The notes under the pieces were generated by a model. That model did no database searches, had not been told where the DNA came from, and saw only the letters and a program-made list of their open reading frames with translations. 64,000 nucleotides of DNA, taken from the NCBI GenBank assembly GCA_002104935.1, contig MCGT01000005.1:620001-684000 (forward strand), written 5' to 3'. The stretch comes from Hesseltinella vesiculosa (Eukaryota > Mucoromycota > Mucoromycetes > Mucorales > Cunninghamellaceae). This document shows, in pieces, positions 11,451 through 22,811 of this stretch (positions within the stretch are counted from its first letter, which is position 1; every line of letters begins with the position of its first letter). Position numbers and translations under genes: made by a program.

Positions 11451-12642
11451 ATGAAGCGGTCCAGAGCCTATTTCAGCACTGTGCAAGAGCAACCAGGGTA
11501 TGGAGAATATAGAGCGGATCCTGATGTGTATGGAAAAAAGAAACGAGCCACCATGCGCACCCGCGAACAATTGCGCAATGTCGCCAGCAGCGACCTGCAC
11601 GACAGTACGGAGGAGTTTGGCAACATTGATGATGATGACATTCCTAGCAACACAGCCATCACAGCCCATCAACTGATCGACCAGCACATGTACGGAGCCA
11701 GCAAAATGTCGAAGCAGGTGATCGAAAAACGGCTGCCCAACATTTGTTTCTTGCATCAAGTCTACAGCATTCTACGGGACAACACCACTGTGGACAGAGA
11801 ACTGGTATGCAAGCAATGGATGCGGATCTTGTTGCTGGCGATTTCTCATTCTTTCCTTCCTCTTCAAACCACAGGCACAAGAAATCAGACGGGGCCGGTG
11901 GCGGAAATTCCATGTGCTTGGGACCATGGATGATGAATATGCCTTGATGGAAACCAAGAACTACCTGGCCGTCATTCAAGAGGCCAAGGAGGAATTCATC
12001 CGCGAAACAGCTGCGGGCATTAACAAGGAAGGGCAGGATCTGGACAGTGCATTCTTTGGTAAAGTATCCAGCCGGGAGTACACAAGCAAGCGCCCATCTG
12101 ACCCCCATTTTTTTTGCTAGATCGCTTCGATGCACTGGTGCAAGGTCCTGAAAGAGAAACAGACGTCACTCGTCAGAGTCTATCGCGTACACTCAGTGAA
12201 AAAGAAGTTAGCCAGCTTTGTATCTACGGTTTACTGATCCCCCATATCCAAAAAGACACCTACCATTTTGCCATTCGACGCCAAGGAGTTTACATGTCCA
12301 ATTACCTCAAGGGCCGCCTAGAGCTCGTCCGCATGTTGAAACGACGCCCAACAAAAGATATACTAGAAAAGGTCCGCCCAAAGGCGAGTCAAGAGGGGAA
12401 CCTCCCGTCTCACTCTTTTCTTTTCCTAGTTACTCAAGACCAAGCGGCTGCGGAACACCGTCTTTACGCATGACTTTTTACTGCATGATCTGGTGGGAAG
12501 TGGCCGGGCAGAGAGGTAGGCAGTCTAGACCGTTGCACTGTGAACCAGTATTGGATAGGCTAACAGGGCTGTATCTTCCAGGCACAGGACAACCATGGGA
12601 GACTTGATCAAGCTTACGAAAAAAGGAGAGCTGACCAAATAA
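11451..12642 (+). CDS. STK19: STK19 homolog
   Basis: Five exons (11451-11804, 11875-12058, 12121-12371, 12430-12515, 12588-12642) join in phase to 309 aa. The core matches the STK19 family: LPNICFLHQVYSILRDNTTV, then EIRRGRWRKFHVLGTMDDEYA, a later LCIYGLLIPH / YHFAIRRQGVYMSNYLKG segment, and a C-terminal RRPTKDILEK region. Despite its name, STK19 is not a classical kinase. In animals it is a winged-helix DNA-binding protein, linked to transcription-coupled repair. The N-terminal about 60 residues are basic then acidic and look disordered. The gene lies 289 bp after the bromodomain gene on the same strand. The family call rests on my recall of the conserved blocks, not on an alignment. Confidence 0.7.
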
Positions 12643-13123
12643 GGAATAAAACTCATCGTCGGACTTTTTATTTTTGGGCTGGAAAATCAGAGGTGTCAAA
12701 ACGAACGAAGCATGGGCAGGCAACCATGGCCAAGCGACCATGGTTTTTTTTTTTAGAATCAACGCCATTTGATTCATTGCTACATTTAAGCTTTCAACTC
12801 GATCAATTTGGTCAAAAGAGCTGCAGAATATCCTCTTGTTTATTTTTCTGACCTTTCCATGGTGTCTGGATCAGTTGAAGTCAGTCTTCTCAAAGAGTTG
12901 CCAACCTACGCGATGCTGGCTGCCCGCACAAGGTCCATAGCCATCACAATCCTGCATTAGAACCAATCTGGCGGAGTGGTAGACCCCCCCCCCGGCTCTT
13001 GATGAACACTCTCCACATAACGAAAGACCGCAAATGGACTTCTAGAATTTTTAATGAAAGGTATGATACAGATGTCTAAAAAAAAAATTATGAATATTAT
13101 GGCACCAAAAGGAATCATAAGCT
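12643..13123. other. Intergenic region with a fragment of the dispersed repeat
   Basis: Convergent intergenic space between STK19 and the agmatinase gene. About 12655-12730 contains TTTTTATTTTTGGGCTGG and GAGGTGTCAAAACGAACGAA, matching the middle of the repeat at 4895-5265. A C-run lies at about 12986-12994. No gene seen. Confidence 0.5.
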
Positions 13124-14453
13124 CTATTGTTCGCCACGCTTGACAATCATCGAGAGGATTTCATAAATCAGATCGGCCGCCAGGTAGCTGGTCAGCTGAG
13201 CTTGCGTGTCGTAAGCAGGAGCGACTTCCACCACGTCCATACCGATGATGTTGTAGCCGTTCAGGCCCCGGAGAATGTATTTCATTTCTCGGGTCAACAA
13301 ACCACCGCTTTCAGGCGTCTACAGAGAATACAAAAAGTTGTGAGTGGACACCACTTTAAATAAAAAAAAAAAAGCTTACACCAGTAGCGGGAGCCATGCT
13401 GGGATCAATGACGTCGATATCAATAGACAAGTACAAAAGGGTGTCATCCATAGGACCAATGATGCTCTTGATGCGGTCGACCATGCCGTCGATACCCATG
13501 GAGAAGATGTCGTTGGCCTTGACAATGTTGAAACCAAGAGCTTGGTCGCGAGCAATGTCTTCTTCATCATACAGGCTGGATCGAATACCCACGTGGCAAG
13601 AAGTGCCATTGGTGGTCAAACCTTCTTTGGCAGCATGGTACAAAGGATTGCCATGGTTGAAGCGGGAGCCCTTGGCCTTGACATTGTAAATTTCAGGAGC
13701 CCTGGGTGGAATAGTTGTAAGAATCTGTCTAGGCTTGACAACAACCCTCTTTTTTTTTTCCTTACCAAGTATCCAAATGAGAGTCAAAATGAATGACGGT
13801 GATGGGACGTTGGTAGGTTTCACGCAAAGCACGCAACACGGGCAAAAGGATGGTATGGTCGCCACCCAAGGTGACTAAACGAGGAGGCACAGCCACCTCT
13901 TCATCAGGCTTGGGAGGACGTTGGAGCACATACTTGGCATGATCTTCGATTTGCTTGATGGCATGCTCCGAATCAAAAGGCTCAAAGGGGATGTCGCCAC
14001 AATCCACAAGTTTGGCCCAGGACTTGAAAGGATTGATCTTGATTTCATTGTTGTAGCCCTACCGAAAGCAAGATCGTCAGCACTCTCCATCCTTCGACTC
14101 TCTCTTTTGCTTACCTTGATTCGCTTGGAGCTTTCGCGGATGGCGGAGGGACCAAAACGAGCGCCGGTACGGAATGTAACACCGATGTCGTACGGAGCAC
14201 CAAGCACAGCAACATCATAATCTTCCACGACACCTTCATCAAAACACTGGAGATAGGGCAGATGAGCAAAGGTGGAGATACCAGCAAAGGAGGGCATGTA
14301 GATATCCTTTTCCAAGACAGGGCGATTGAAGTTCTTCAAGAGATCTGAAGGTCCTTCGACAGGAATGGAGAACACATGTTCATGGTCGCCATGAGCCGAC
14401 ACCAGAGACGCCAGGGCAGTGAATGCAACAGAAGACAATACTTGAAGCTTCAT
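13124..14453 (-). CDS. Agmatinase/arginase-family ureohydrolase with signal peptide
   Basis: A binuclear-manganese hydrolase, most like fungal agmatinases that split agmatine to putrescine and urea. The N-terminus [20 protein letters not shown] is a typical signal peptide, followed by HGDHEHVF, so secretion or a vacuolar/wall location is likely. Four exons. Metal-ligand motifs appear in family order: LGGDHT, then HFDSHLDTW across an exon boundary, then [16 protein letters not shown]. The substrate loop near [14 protein letters not shown] is also recognisable. The last exon ends [19 protein letters not shown] and a basic tail. Length is about 410 aa. Substrate choice (agmatine or another guanidino compound) cannot be settled by reading. 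Confidence 0.88.
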
Positions 14454-15356
14454 TTTTTTATGTGTGTTTTGGGGAGGAAAGAAAGAGAAAGGTGGGAAAA
14501 AGAGGAAACGAAAAAAAAAAATTTTAAAAGACGAGACCTCGGAATTGGGAATGGAGAGTGGGGTGACGTTAAGGATTTTTACTGCTTTTGGTAATTGATG
14601 TCAGACGAATGGCGGCAGCAGCAGCCTCGGCACGTTAGCCAAGTAAGTCTATTTTTTTTTTTTTTTTACTTTTCTACTTTGAAAAAAGGAAGACAACAAA
14701 AAAAAGAAAAAAAATTGGGGAAATCGCCTTTACCCGTTTTACTCAAGAGCTGTCTATTGGAAGTGATGAGGCTAGTTTGCCCATCAGCAAGAGGAAAACC
14801 GTCGCTTTCAGCAGACACCAAATTTGGGTATGCTTTCATGCAAAAATGAGGGGAAGCAAAGTGGACAGGCAAAAAGATGAAGCGAACTTTCTAGCCAACT
14901 CCGCGCCCGGATTTGTCAGGATTCACAATCGCAAAATCAAAAAAGGGGAGACTACTGCAACTTGATGCCAAAGCTCTTTGGTCCACAAAAGACAAGAAAG
15001 ACCACCACCATTGAGGAGAAACAGGATGTCTAGCAAAATTTTTGATTTGTCCTTATCCTGACCAGCTGACCTCCAGGTCGACCTGCCTCGCCATTGGCTC
15101 GGGTTTGCCTCAGATGAACAGTGCCAGCAAAATCACACAAAGAAATGCAAAGATCTTTGGATGAAGCTTCCATCTATCCTGTCTTGGCTGTTTCATCAGA
15201 AAGCTAACTATGGCTTCAGCAAGGCAGCAGGCGCTCCGGGTCTGATAAGCTATCTGATTGGCTGCTGGTCTGACTTTTGCGAGAAAAAAAATAACCAGAG
15301 GTGGAACCACGCTCTTCCCAAAAAAAAAACTACAAAAAAAAAAGATCCCCACACCC
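14454..15356. other. Divergent promoter region, agmatinase and MED27
   Basis: About 0.9 kb between divergent genes. It has poly-A and poly-T tracts (for example 14653-14667) and a CCAAT-type motif near 15258 (GATTGGCTG). No coding or RNA feature is supported. Confidence 0.4.
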
Positions 15357-16606
15357 ATGACCACAGCCAAATCACAACAGGAACTGGAGCAAGCTATTTC
15401 ACATGTGGACCACACATTGTCAACGGTAAGCGTTCCATCACAAGCAGGACTGTTTTGCTGACCCATCCGCTTTAGGTGAGCGAGATTCGGACGTGTTTGC
15501 GTCAGTTTGTTAAAATCGTGGAATCCAATCCACAGCAGCCAAGTTATATTCATCAATTCAGCGATGGCCTCAACAAGATCAAGCGTGAATTAAATCGTCT
15601 GTCTGGAGAAAGCGAGAGCTTGAAGGGTATGTCATCCAATGAAATGAGAAAAGCAACGCTGACCCATGTTTCTGTTGAAAATCTATTGCATTTTAGGTGT
15701 CCTCGAATACACACATGTGCTAGCCCAACAAAACAACTTTGACTGGCCCGCCATCAAGGAGCAAGTAGCAAAGAAAGGGCGGGGCGAGAATGCTCACCGG
15801 TGCCTATTTTTTAGAGCACTCAAAAATGGTCAAGGCAGCCAAGCAAAAGCAACGGCGGAAAAAAGGGCTGACAAGGAAACAGGTCAGATAGTGAAAACCA
15901 AGGTAGATGACATGCTGAATGAGCTGTCATCTGTGGTGCTACCAAAGAAGCCCGTCGCTCGTCAAGATACCTCGGAAGCCACGTTCATAACCTCTGTGCT
16001 GCAACAATGGCTCGCCTCGGAAAAGCTCAAGTCCATCCCCGTCCAACACCGCCTTGTCCAACCAGAGCAGAAAATCACCAATGGCTCGGTTTGTTCCTTG
16101 GAAGTAAGATTGCATGCAGAAAAAAATAGAAGCACGAACGCCAATCTCATTTATTTCTGGTAGCTGACAGTACGAAATATCTTGACGGCCACCATCGACT
16201 TTGAACATCATGAACCATCGGACTCATTAATCATCCATCGCTATGACATCAAACATCCAAAAGAACAGGTAAAAAAAAAATAGGAGAGCGGCCAGCGATC
16301 CAAGGTGGCTCATCTTCTCGCCTGCAGAAACCTTATTGGCAAGACTCCAGCTACAATGTGTTCCAGAAAATCCATACCGTGGCCTCAAGAGCGTTGGATG
16401 ACCTGACTCGGTTTGCAGCAAGAGAGGCGCTGGTGAATGTACTGGACTGGCTGACGAGCTATCATCAATTGTATCAAGAGCCTTGTGCCCGGTGTCAAAA
16501 ACGCCTTCAATTTGATTCCCCTCAGTTCAAGTATTTGCCACCTGTAGTGCGCACATGGGATCAAACCATAGGCACAGCATACCATTTAAAGTGTTTTCAA
16601 GAATAG
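15357..16606 (+). CDS. MED27: Mediator complex subunit 27
   Basis: A subunit of the Mediator tail module, which relays activators to RNA polymerase II. Exon 1 (15357-15425) starts MTTAKSQQELEQAI. Exon 2 (15476-15626) encodes IRTCLRQFVKIVESNPQQP, and exon 3 includes VLEYTHVLAQQNNFDW. The C-terminal part has the family's zinc-site pattern: CARCQKRL, then YLPPVVRTWDQ, then YHLKCF at the very end. The stop at 16604-16606 follows immediately. The stretch 15770-15900 (Lys/Ala-rich) is ambiguous: two frames are open and I could not decide the exact intron end. The rest is in phase. Confidence 0.8.
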
Positions 16607-16797
16607 AACATCCTTCACTGAATAAAAATATAACTTAAAGGCGTAAAAAAAAAAAAAAAAAAAGAAGAGCGAGGCAAAAAAGTGCCGGTCCGTGGCTTGG
16701 CCGGAACCAGGGTTTTTTTTTTAGGATTGCAAAAAAAAAGAGCTCCCGCTCAAAACACAGAGCTCTTCTTTTTTTATCTTTTTTATCTTACACTACC

Positions 16798-17338
16798 ATG
16801 GGTTTGACCGAATTGTTCACTAGCTTCTTGCCTACTGTCTACGCCGAAGAAGAACACGAAGTTGTTGAAGTTGTCGAAGAAGTCGAAGTCGTAGAAGAAG
16901 AAGAAGAAGAAGAAGAACCCGAAGATCCCAAGGAAGCCATCATGGAAGGCAAGTAGCCCCCCTCCCTGACTTTCATCCACCTTCAGCAGCTCTCGACGAG
17001 AAAATGGAAACAACATCTCACCTCGACTTTTTCTATAGAATGCACCAACCAATTCCCTGCTCTTAAGAAGCACTTGGACGAATGTAACGAACGCGTGGAA
17101 AACGGCTCTCACGAAAACTGTAGGTGCCCAACAATATCATAACATCACCACTCACCCCTCTCTGATTTATCTAATGTGTTTTCATCTATAGGCATTGAAG
17201 AATTCTTCCACTTGATGCACAAGGTTGATGAATGCGTAAGTGTTCTTCATCGACACCCCTCTCTACAGGCACCGACCAGAGGCTCAATTTTATTTATCTA
17301 TTTAGGCCGCCCCCAAGATCTTTGCCAAAACCAACTAG
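16798..17338 (+). CDS. QCR6: Cytochrome bc1 complex acidic hinge subunit
   Basis: The hinge protein of mitochondrial complex III, which helps cytochrome c dock on cytochrome c1. Four exons (16798-16948, 17039-17119, 17192-17235, 17306-17338) give 102 aa. After MGLTELFTSFLPTVYA there is a long Glu-rich stretch. The CHCH-like core follows: ECTNQFPALKKHLDEC, then ERVENGSHENCIEEFFHLMH and KVDECAAPKIFAKTN. The four cysteines that form the two disulfides are present. Intron 1 only keeps frame if it starts with GC: exon 1 ends ATGGAAG, then gcaagt, with acceptor tag before AATGCACC. A GT donor 4 bases later breaks the frame. Confidence 0.93.
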
Positions 17339-17478
17339 ACAAATTAAAAAAAAGGGTCAAGGATGCATATGTTACAATAAATATTTAAATCAATCAAAAA
17401 ATGGAATCGATGAAGTTATGCTAAAAAAAAGAAAGAGTGGAAAAGGGGGTCTTTTAATTGAAAGAGAAGAAACAATCG

Positions 17479-20202
17479 TTATGTACACGGCGGCGAGGAG
17501 CCAATGTTGGTCAAGATGGGATGGAGCATAGGAGCAAGCACGGGCTGCTGGGTGGCAAGGAGATCGAGGCATGGCTTGTAAGGAAGGAATCGTTGCTGGG
17601 GGCCATCTTCGGAGAGGATGCGTAAAAGATGAGCAGCAATCAAGGCAAGGCCAGTCACTTCGGCCATCGGAGGCATGGCGGACGAAGAGGAGTCCAAGAC
17701 AGCCAACCATTCTTGCTGAGAGCGAGCCGGCTGAGGCAATGTCATGCTGATGGTCGGTTCAACGGGATGGACACCGGTGGGGAATGCGAAAAGGGAGTCG
17801 ATGCAAGGCGGCGAATCGAGGATTGCCAGAGGATCTGCCGTAGACGGAGATGGGGACGAGGATGAAGGGAACGAAAATGCAGTGGGTGATGAAGGGCCAA
17901 TGGGCGTGGAGGGGGGAGCCAGTGGGGTAGGCGCCGCGGAGCAGTCATGCAGGATGGTCATACGGATTTGCAGCCCACGCACCATCAACCCGTGGATGGT
18001 GATTTTACGGAAAGACATCTTGAGAACAGGATAGAACAGATGCAGCGGAAGCGCTTTCTTGACGGCAAACCGGGTGGCATACAGAGCATAGACGTCTTCC
18101 AAGGACAGGCCCTGGTCGTCATCGTTGAGGGTGGCCTCAAAATTATCTTTCAGCCAGCCGAGGCAGCGATAGGGTTCCTCCAGCGTCGCATAGTGTGTCA
18201 AGTCGGGTATCATTGGGGTCGGCACAGAGGTGGACAAGGAAGCTGTGTCGACAGCAAGGCCAGGGGCTGGCTGTTTGGCTGGCGTGGTGGCATTGCTATT
18301 GTTCGAGGGCGTGGTTGGCGTCATGCACATGCTGGAAGTCGACGAGGTGCTGCCAGCACCGGGTGAGGAGGGCGTCATCGACAACGCTGGCACGCTTGAT
18401 CCGTCTTCCTTCTCGTCCAAAAGCGCTGTGGGTAATATCTTGGGTGTGAAGAAAAACGAAGGCGCCACTATCTTGTGCACCAAAAGGCCAACAACGTCGC
18501 CGATCTGCTGTTCCTGCTGTAGCGTGTGGTCGCGCCAGATGGAGCCTGTTGGCGCGAGCTGCTGACAGAGGTACTCCATGGCGACGCCGGCCAAAGCATC
18601 ATTGGAGGACAGTAGGTAGCGGGTGACCGTTTGCATCAAGTCTGGTTGGGTTGTGAGGAACAATTGGTTGAGGTCGCAGGTGCCGATCATGGTCAAGCTG
18701 CGGATGGCCAAGCGAGCGACATCGTGGTCGTGGGCCATCGCTAATCGGGTCAGGCAGGGAATCCATGGATCGTCGGGGCCGGCCAAGGCCATGAATGGGG
18801 CGACGCCTTCGACAATAGACAGGCAGAGGGCATCCAGGTTCGGCAGAGGCTTGGTGGTCAGCAGACAGAGAAGGGTGTCCAGTAAGCGATCCCGGCTGGC
18901 GAGTGCGTAGAGCTCTTCCTGGAGCTGGCGGTAGTTGGCAATGATGTACACAATCTTTTTGGCCCGGTCAAGCTCTTTGCTGCTCTCGGCGGGAAGGATC
19001 GCGTGGTCACTGAGGATGGGGAGGGCGTGGGCGTCGTCGTCAATCTTCATGATCTGCAGCCAGTCGTGGGTGGCGCCCGTGGAGGGCGAGGTCAGGTCCA
19101 GAGTGGTGTCAATGCTTTCGTTGGTAGAGACAGGAGTGGGTGGGCTTGTAGGTGAAGCGGTCGGACCCGATGCCGATGCAGGCGATGGGGTAGGTGGGCA
19201 TTGATCGAAATACGGCTTGGTATGGTCTAGCAGTAAATCTAGCAATAAAGGTGTCTTGTTCAGCGACATGGCCCATGGCTGCTCAAAGGACAGGTCGAGT
19301 AGGGAATCCAATGCCTTTTCAATGGCAGGGTCTTCCCCAAATCGTAGGGCAAACAAGATCTTTTGCTTGGTATCTTCTTGGATGGCAGTTTTGGACGGCG
19401 TGGGGTTGACAGGCGTATGACTGATCTTGGGTTGCTTTGGTGATGTAGGTGGCAAGGTACGTTTACGTTTTCGTGACCGAATATCACCTGACATCTTGGG
19501 CAGCCTCGACTTGCTGGGAGGGGTTCCTATAAACGCAAGATGAGTGGTCACAATTTTGACGGCAAGACACTTACGAGGAATGGAGCGACGGAACTTGCCC
19601 CCTGCCAAGGTACTACTCTTGTGTGCATTGGGTCCTTTGAGTTCTTCAGGAGGGTCCCATTGCTTCCCAAGAATCGATTCCTCTTCCCACCCAAGCTATC
19701 ACAAGAGAAAAAGTGAGCATCATGAATGTTCGTTTGGTTGGCGTGCTTACCAAGTTCCGAATATAAAGACCTTTAAGAATGTAGGCGCTGTTGGTACACG
19801 TATTGGGGAAATCAAACTGGTTGCCAACTTTTTTCCACATGCGATCTTGAGTCACCTGCAAGAACGAAAGAAAAAAAACTAGGAGGTGAGTGGGTGCCTT
19901 TTGATTGTCGACAATGTACCTTTTCAAAACCGCCATGGTCCAAAACAATATGAAACAAACGGAGCAGGTCGATCTTTTGTTTGCCGAGGATAGGTTGAGA
20001 TTGTAGTTTTGTTCTATTCAAGATGAAATGAAGAGAAAGATGAGTGTCCCTTGAACAGGTTTTTGTTTTTTTTTGTTTTTTTTTCAACGGTGACAATAGC
20101 AATCACATCTACTTACCCTTTCCGTTCATGGAAAGCACTCAATTCGCCAATGAACTTGACATACTCTTCAGTACGTTCAATGACGTTGGTCAACGTTCGC
20201 AT
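17479..20202 (-). CDS. RSC9: RSC9/ARID2-like chromatin remodeler subunit
   Basis: A subunit of an RSC/PBAF-type SWI/SNF remodeler. About 830 aa. Early exons (20202 to about 19690) encode an ARID domain: FIGELSAFHERKG, QPILGKQKIDLLRLFHIV, LDHGGFEKV, DRMWKKVGNQF, ILKGLYIRNL and LGWEEES. The long last exon (about 19527-17479) has a basic stretch (RSRKRKR), helical ARM-like repeats, Ser/Thr/Pro-rich linkers and an RFX-type winged helix near the C-terminal third. The last is recognisable from CLGWLKDNFEATL, LEDVYALYATRFA and LFYPVLKMSF. ARID plus RFX domain in this order is typical of Rsc9/ARID2. The start codon at 20202 is the first Met before the ARID domain; a short upstream exon cannot be excluded. 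Confidence 0.85.
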
Positions 20203-20366
20203 AAGCAGATCTTTAAAGGAGGCAACACGGCAAGGACAAAAAAAAAAAGAAGAAGAGTAAAAAAAAAAAAAAAAAAAACGCACCACACAAAAAAAGCCGC
20301 GCAGTTTGAAAAAGTGGCTTGGTCTCGAATTCAACGGTTTTTTAATGAACGTGGCGAATGAAGCTC

Positions 20367-22811
20367 TTACCACGCTTTGAGGGTCTGTTGCACTTTTTCT
20401 AAGAACGTATCTATGATGGGGTCTTGATCCATGGCTTCCTGGTTTGACTCAGCATCGCCTACCTGCATATCATCGATGGTTTCCGACAATTGCGCCACCT
20501 CGTCCATCTGGTCACGCTGTTCCTTGAGCTTCTTTTGGATCCATGGCATGCGCATCCCCAGACTCTTGATGACCTTCTCCAGCTTGGTTTCATCCCCAGA
20601 CTGGCGCCAATGTTCTGCAAAATTGACCCGTTCACCTGACTCTTGATACAAATCAAGTAACCCCAGCTAAATAAAAAAGCATGAGCTTTGCTTTGGCATC
20701 CGCGCATCTACTTTACCAATCGGTCTTGGATATCGTCTGGTAATTGGTCGTCTTCTTGCAGTTCATAGACCAGTCGCTTGGGTATCCGTTCTGCTGACTC
20801 CACATGGAACCAATTGATGACGGAGGCCGAACCTGGCAACAGAGGGTCGTAAGGGCCAACAATGGCGCCTACAAACGGCTCAATGGCTGTCGTCGACGCT
20901 TGCTGGTTCATTTCTTCGGGCACGTCGACATGGTCGCGGCATAGCATTTGGTAGTTGCTTTGGTTTTCAATATCGACCAGACTGGGATCTGGGATAAACG
21001 TAGGATGTGAATGGTACCATCCTACCACCACCATGTCGCGGTCTTCAATCAATTGGCGTGTTTCCAAGGCGCTCGTAGGGTCCATTTCGACATTAACATC
21101 GTTTTGCCCAGTGTTCAACGATCGGCATGGGTGGGCTTCCTTGACTACCATACCTATAAGAGAAAGAGAGAGAGAGCGCGCGTGTGTGTATGTGTGAAAT
21201 GAGGAAAGATACTCGCTCTGTTTTTTTTTTTCCTCCTTACGACGCATGGTCTTGTCCCATGTGCCGGCTAGAAACCCGATGATTTCGGTTGTCATCAAGT
21301 GAGCATGGAAATCCATGGTCAACAAGACATTGGAGTGCACGCTCATTTCAAATGGCTGACATCCTCGCGTATTGGATCCTGGTTTCCCGATGAAAGGTTC
21401 ACATTTCACCATTGTAAATTGATCCCTGGAGACGGACAAGCGATGGGATTAGTCAATGATCTTTTCGACCCGATGGACACTTGCTCGTTTTGGCCCAATT
21501 GATTAAAGGACTTGGAGGACGGTTCACGTGGGCGACGTAGTTTTCGGCTTGCATAGGAGGTTCGGCCATCTGCTTCAAAGGAAACAGGAGGGAGCTCCAC
21601 AGGCTTTTTGGATCTGCAAAGAAAATGAGGTTGGCAACGCGTTTCCACACCTGTCCTTTTCGTCGCTTACTTTTTCGAAGACTCCTTTTTAACTGATTCT
21701 TTGCTCCTCTTTTTCTTGGGAGTGGGGGTAGGGGTGGTTGTAGCAGCAAGCGTGGATGCTTGGTCGATGGCTGAGCTAGACGTTTGATCAGTGGCCGAGC
21801 CAGGGGGTTGGATGGGCTGTTGTTGAGGGGGAGTCGCTATAGCAGGCATGTCGGTCGTCACGACATCGGTGCCATTCGTAGCGACTGTTGTGGGGATGGT
21901 AGGCGCGCATTCCGTGGATTGTGCAATGGCAGGTGTGTCTTTGATTTTACTGGGACCGAGGCCGAGGTAGGGCTTGGCGGAAGCAGAGTTGGGATCCAAC
22001 GGCTTGCCGGATAGGGTGTACCCTTCACCGCTTTCTCGAACCTGCAGGAGCGTCAATAGAATACAGGTGAGATAAATCCACGTCATGCACCACTCCTTAC
22101 CTTGTCGGGCAGTGGCAAGTTATCACGGTAGAGCTTGATAAAATATTTTTGTGCATGGCTACGAATTGAATTGGCGTCACGAGTACCCATGTGCTTTGCC
22201 AGCTAAGAGCGAAAAACGATAAGCCTTCAGTCGTCTTGTCTGAGCACTGTGTCTTCCTTACGCTTTGCCAGTTTCGGCCGTGCAAGTGCATGCCTTCCAA
22301 AAAGAGCTTTTCTTCGTCGTCAGTATACACGCCTGTCTTCATCCCTTCCGGGAGGGGTTTCTTGGGTCGTTTGGTGGGCTTTTCGGTTGCTGTCGCAGGT
22401 ATTGCTGGCGACGGGGTGACTGTGGCGAGTTCTGGGGCGGCTGTGGCAGGAGCTGTCACCGAGGGCGCCTCGGCAACGGGTGGGTCTTCAACCAGTTCGG
22501 CCTTGCGCTTTCGGCCACGTGCTATTGAAATAAAACATTAACAACCTGTTTTATCATATATGGAAGGACGTACGATCTTTCTTGGCCTTTTTGGTTTTTG
22601 ATTTCTTCTTGGGGTTGTAATCTTCTTCTTCGTCGTCTTCGTAGCTGTCATCGGCCTCCATGCTGGCCCCACGGTATGTTTCATACTGCTGAGCTTCATT
22701 GCTGTATTCGTGATAGTAATCGCCACGCTGGCCTTGAGCCATATCATCCTGAGCTAGCAGTTGAGCAATGTAGGCTGAGCTCATGGCTTCTTCTTCCGCC
22801 TTGGTGAGCAT
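20367..22811 (-). CDS. SANT/Myb plus JAMM-metalloprotease protein (MYSM1-like)
   Basis: Likely a histone H2A deubiquitinase of the MYSM1/2A-DUB type, about 670 aa. The acidic, Lys-tailed N-terminus (from 22811, MLTKAEEEAMSSAY) is followed by a Myb/SANT repeat split by an intron: YTDDEEKLFLEGMHLHGRNW, then LAKHMGTRDANSIRSHAQKYF. A Pro/Thr-rich linker and a Lys patch lead to an MPN domain. That domain holds the catalytic Glu in TTEIIGFLAGTWD and a complete JAMM zinc motif HSHPTFIPDPSLVD. The C-terminal exon is a helical region (WIQKKLKEQRDQMDEVAQL). A SWIRM domain, found in animal MYSM1, is not obvious. The stop is 165 bp from the start of the RSC9-like gene on the same strand. Confidence 0.82.

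Noticed and set aside
17629..18565. Several plus-strand frames opposite the RSC9-like gene
   Set aside because: Shadows of a GC-rich coding exon; Arg/Gly-rich and unrelated to any domain.
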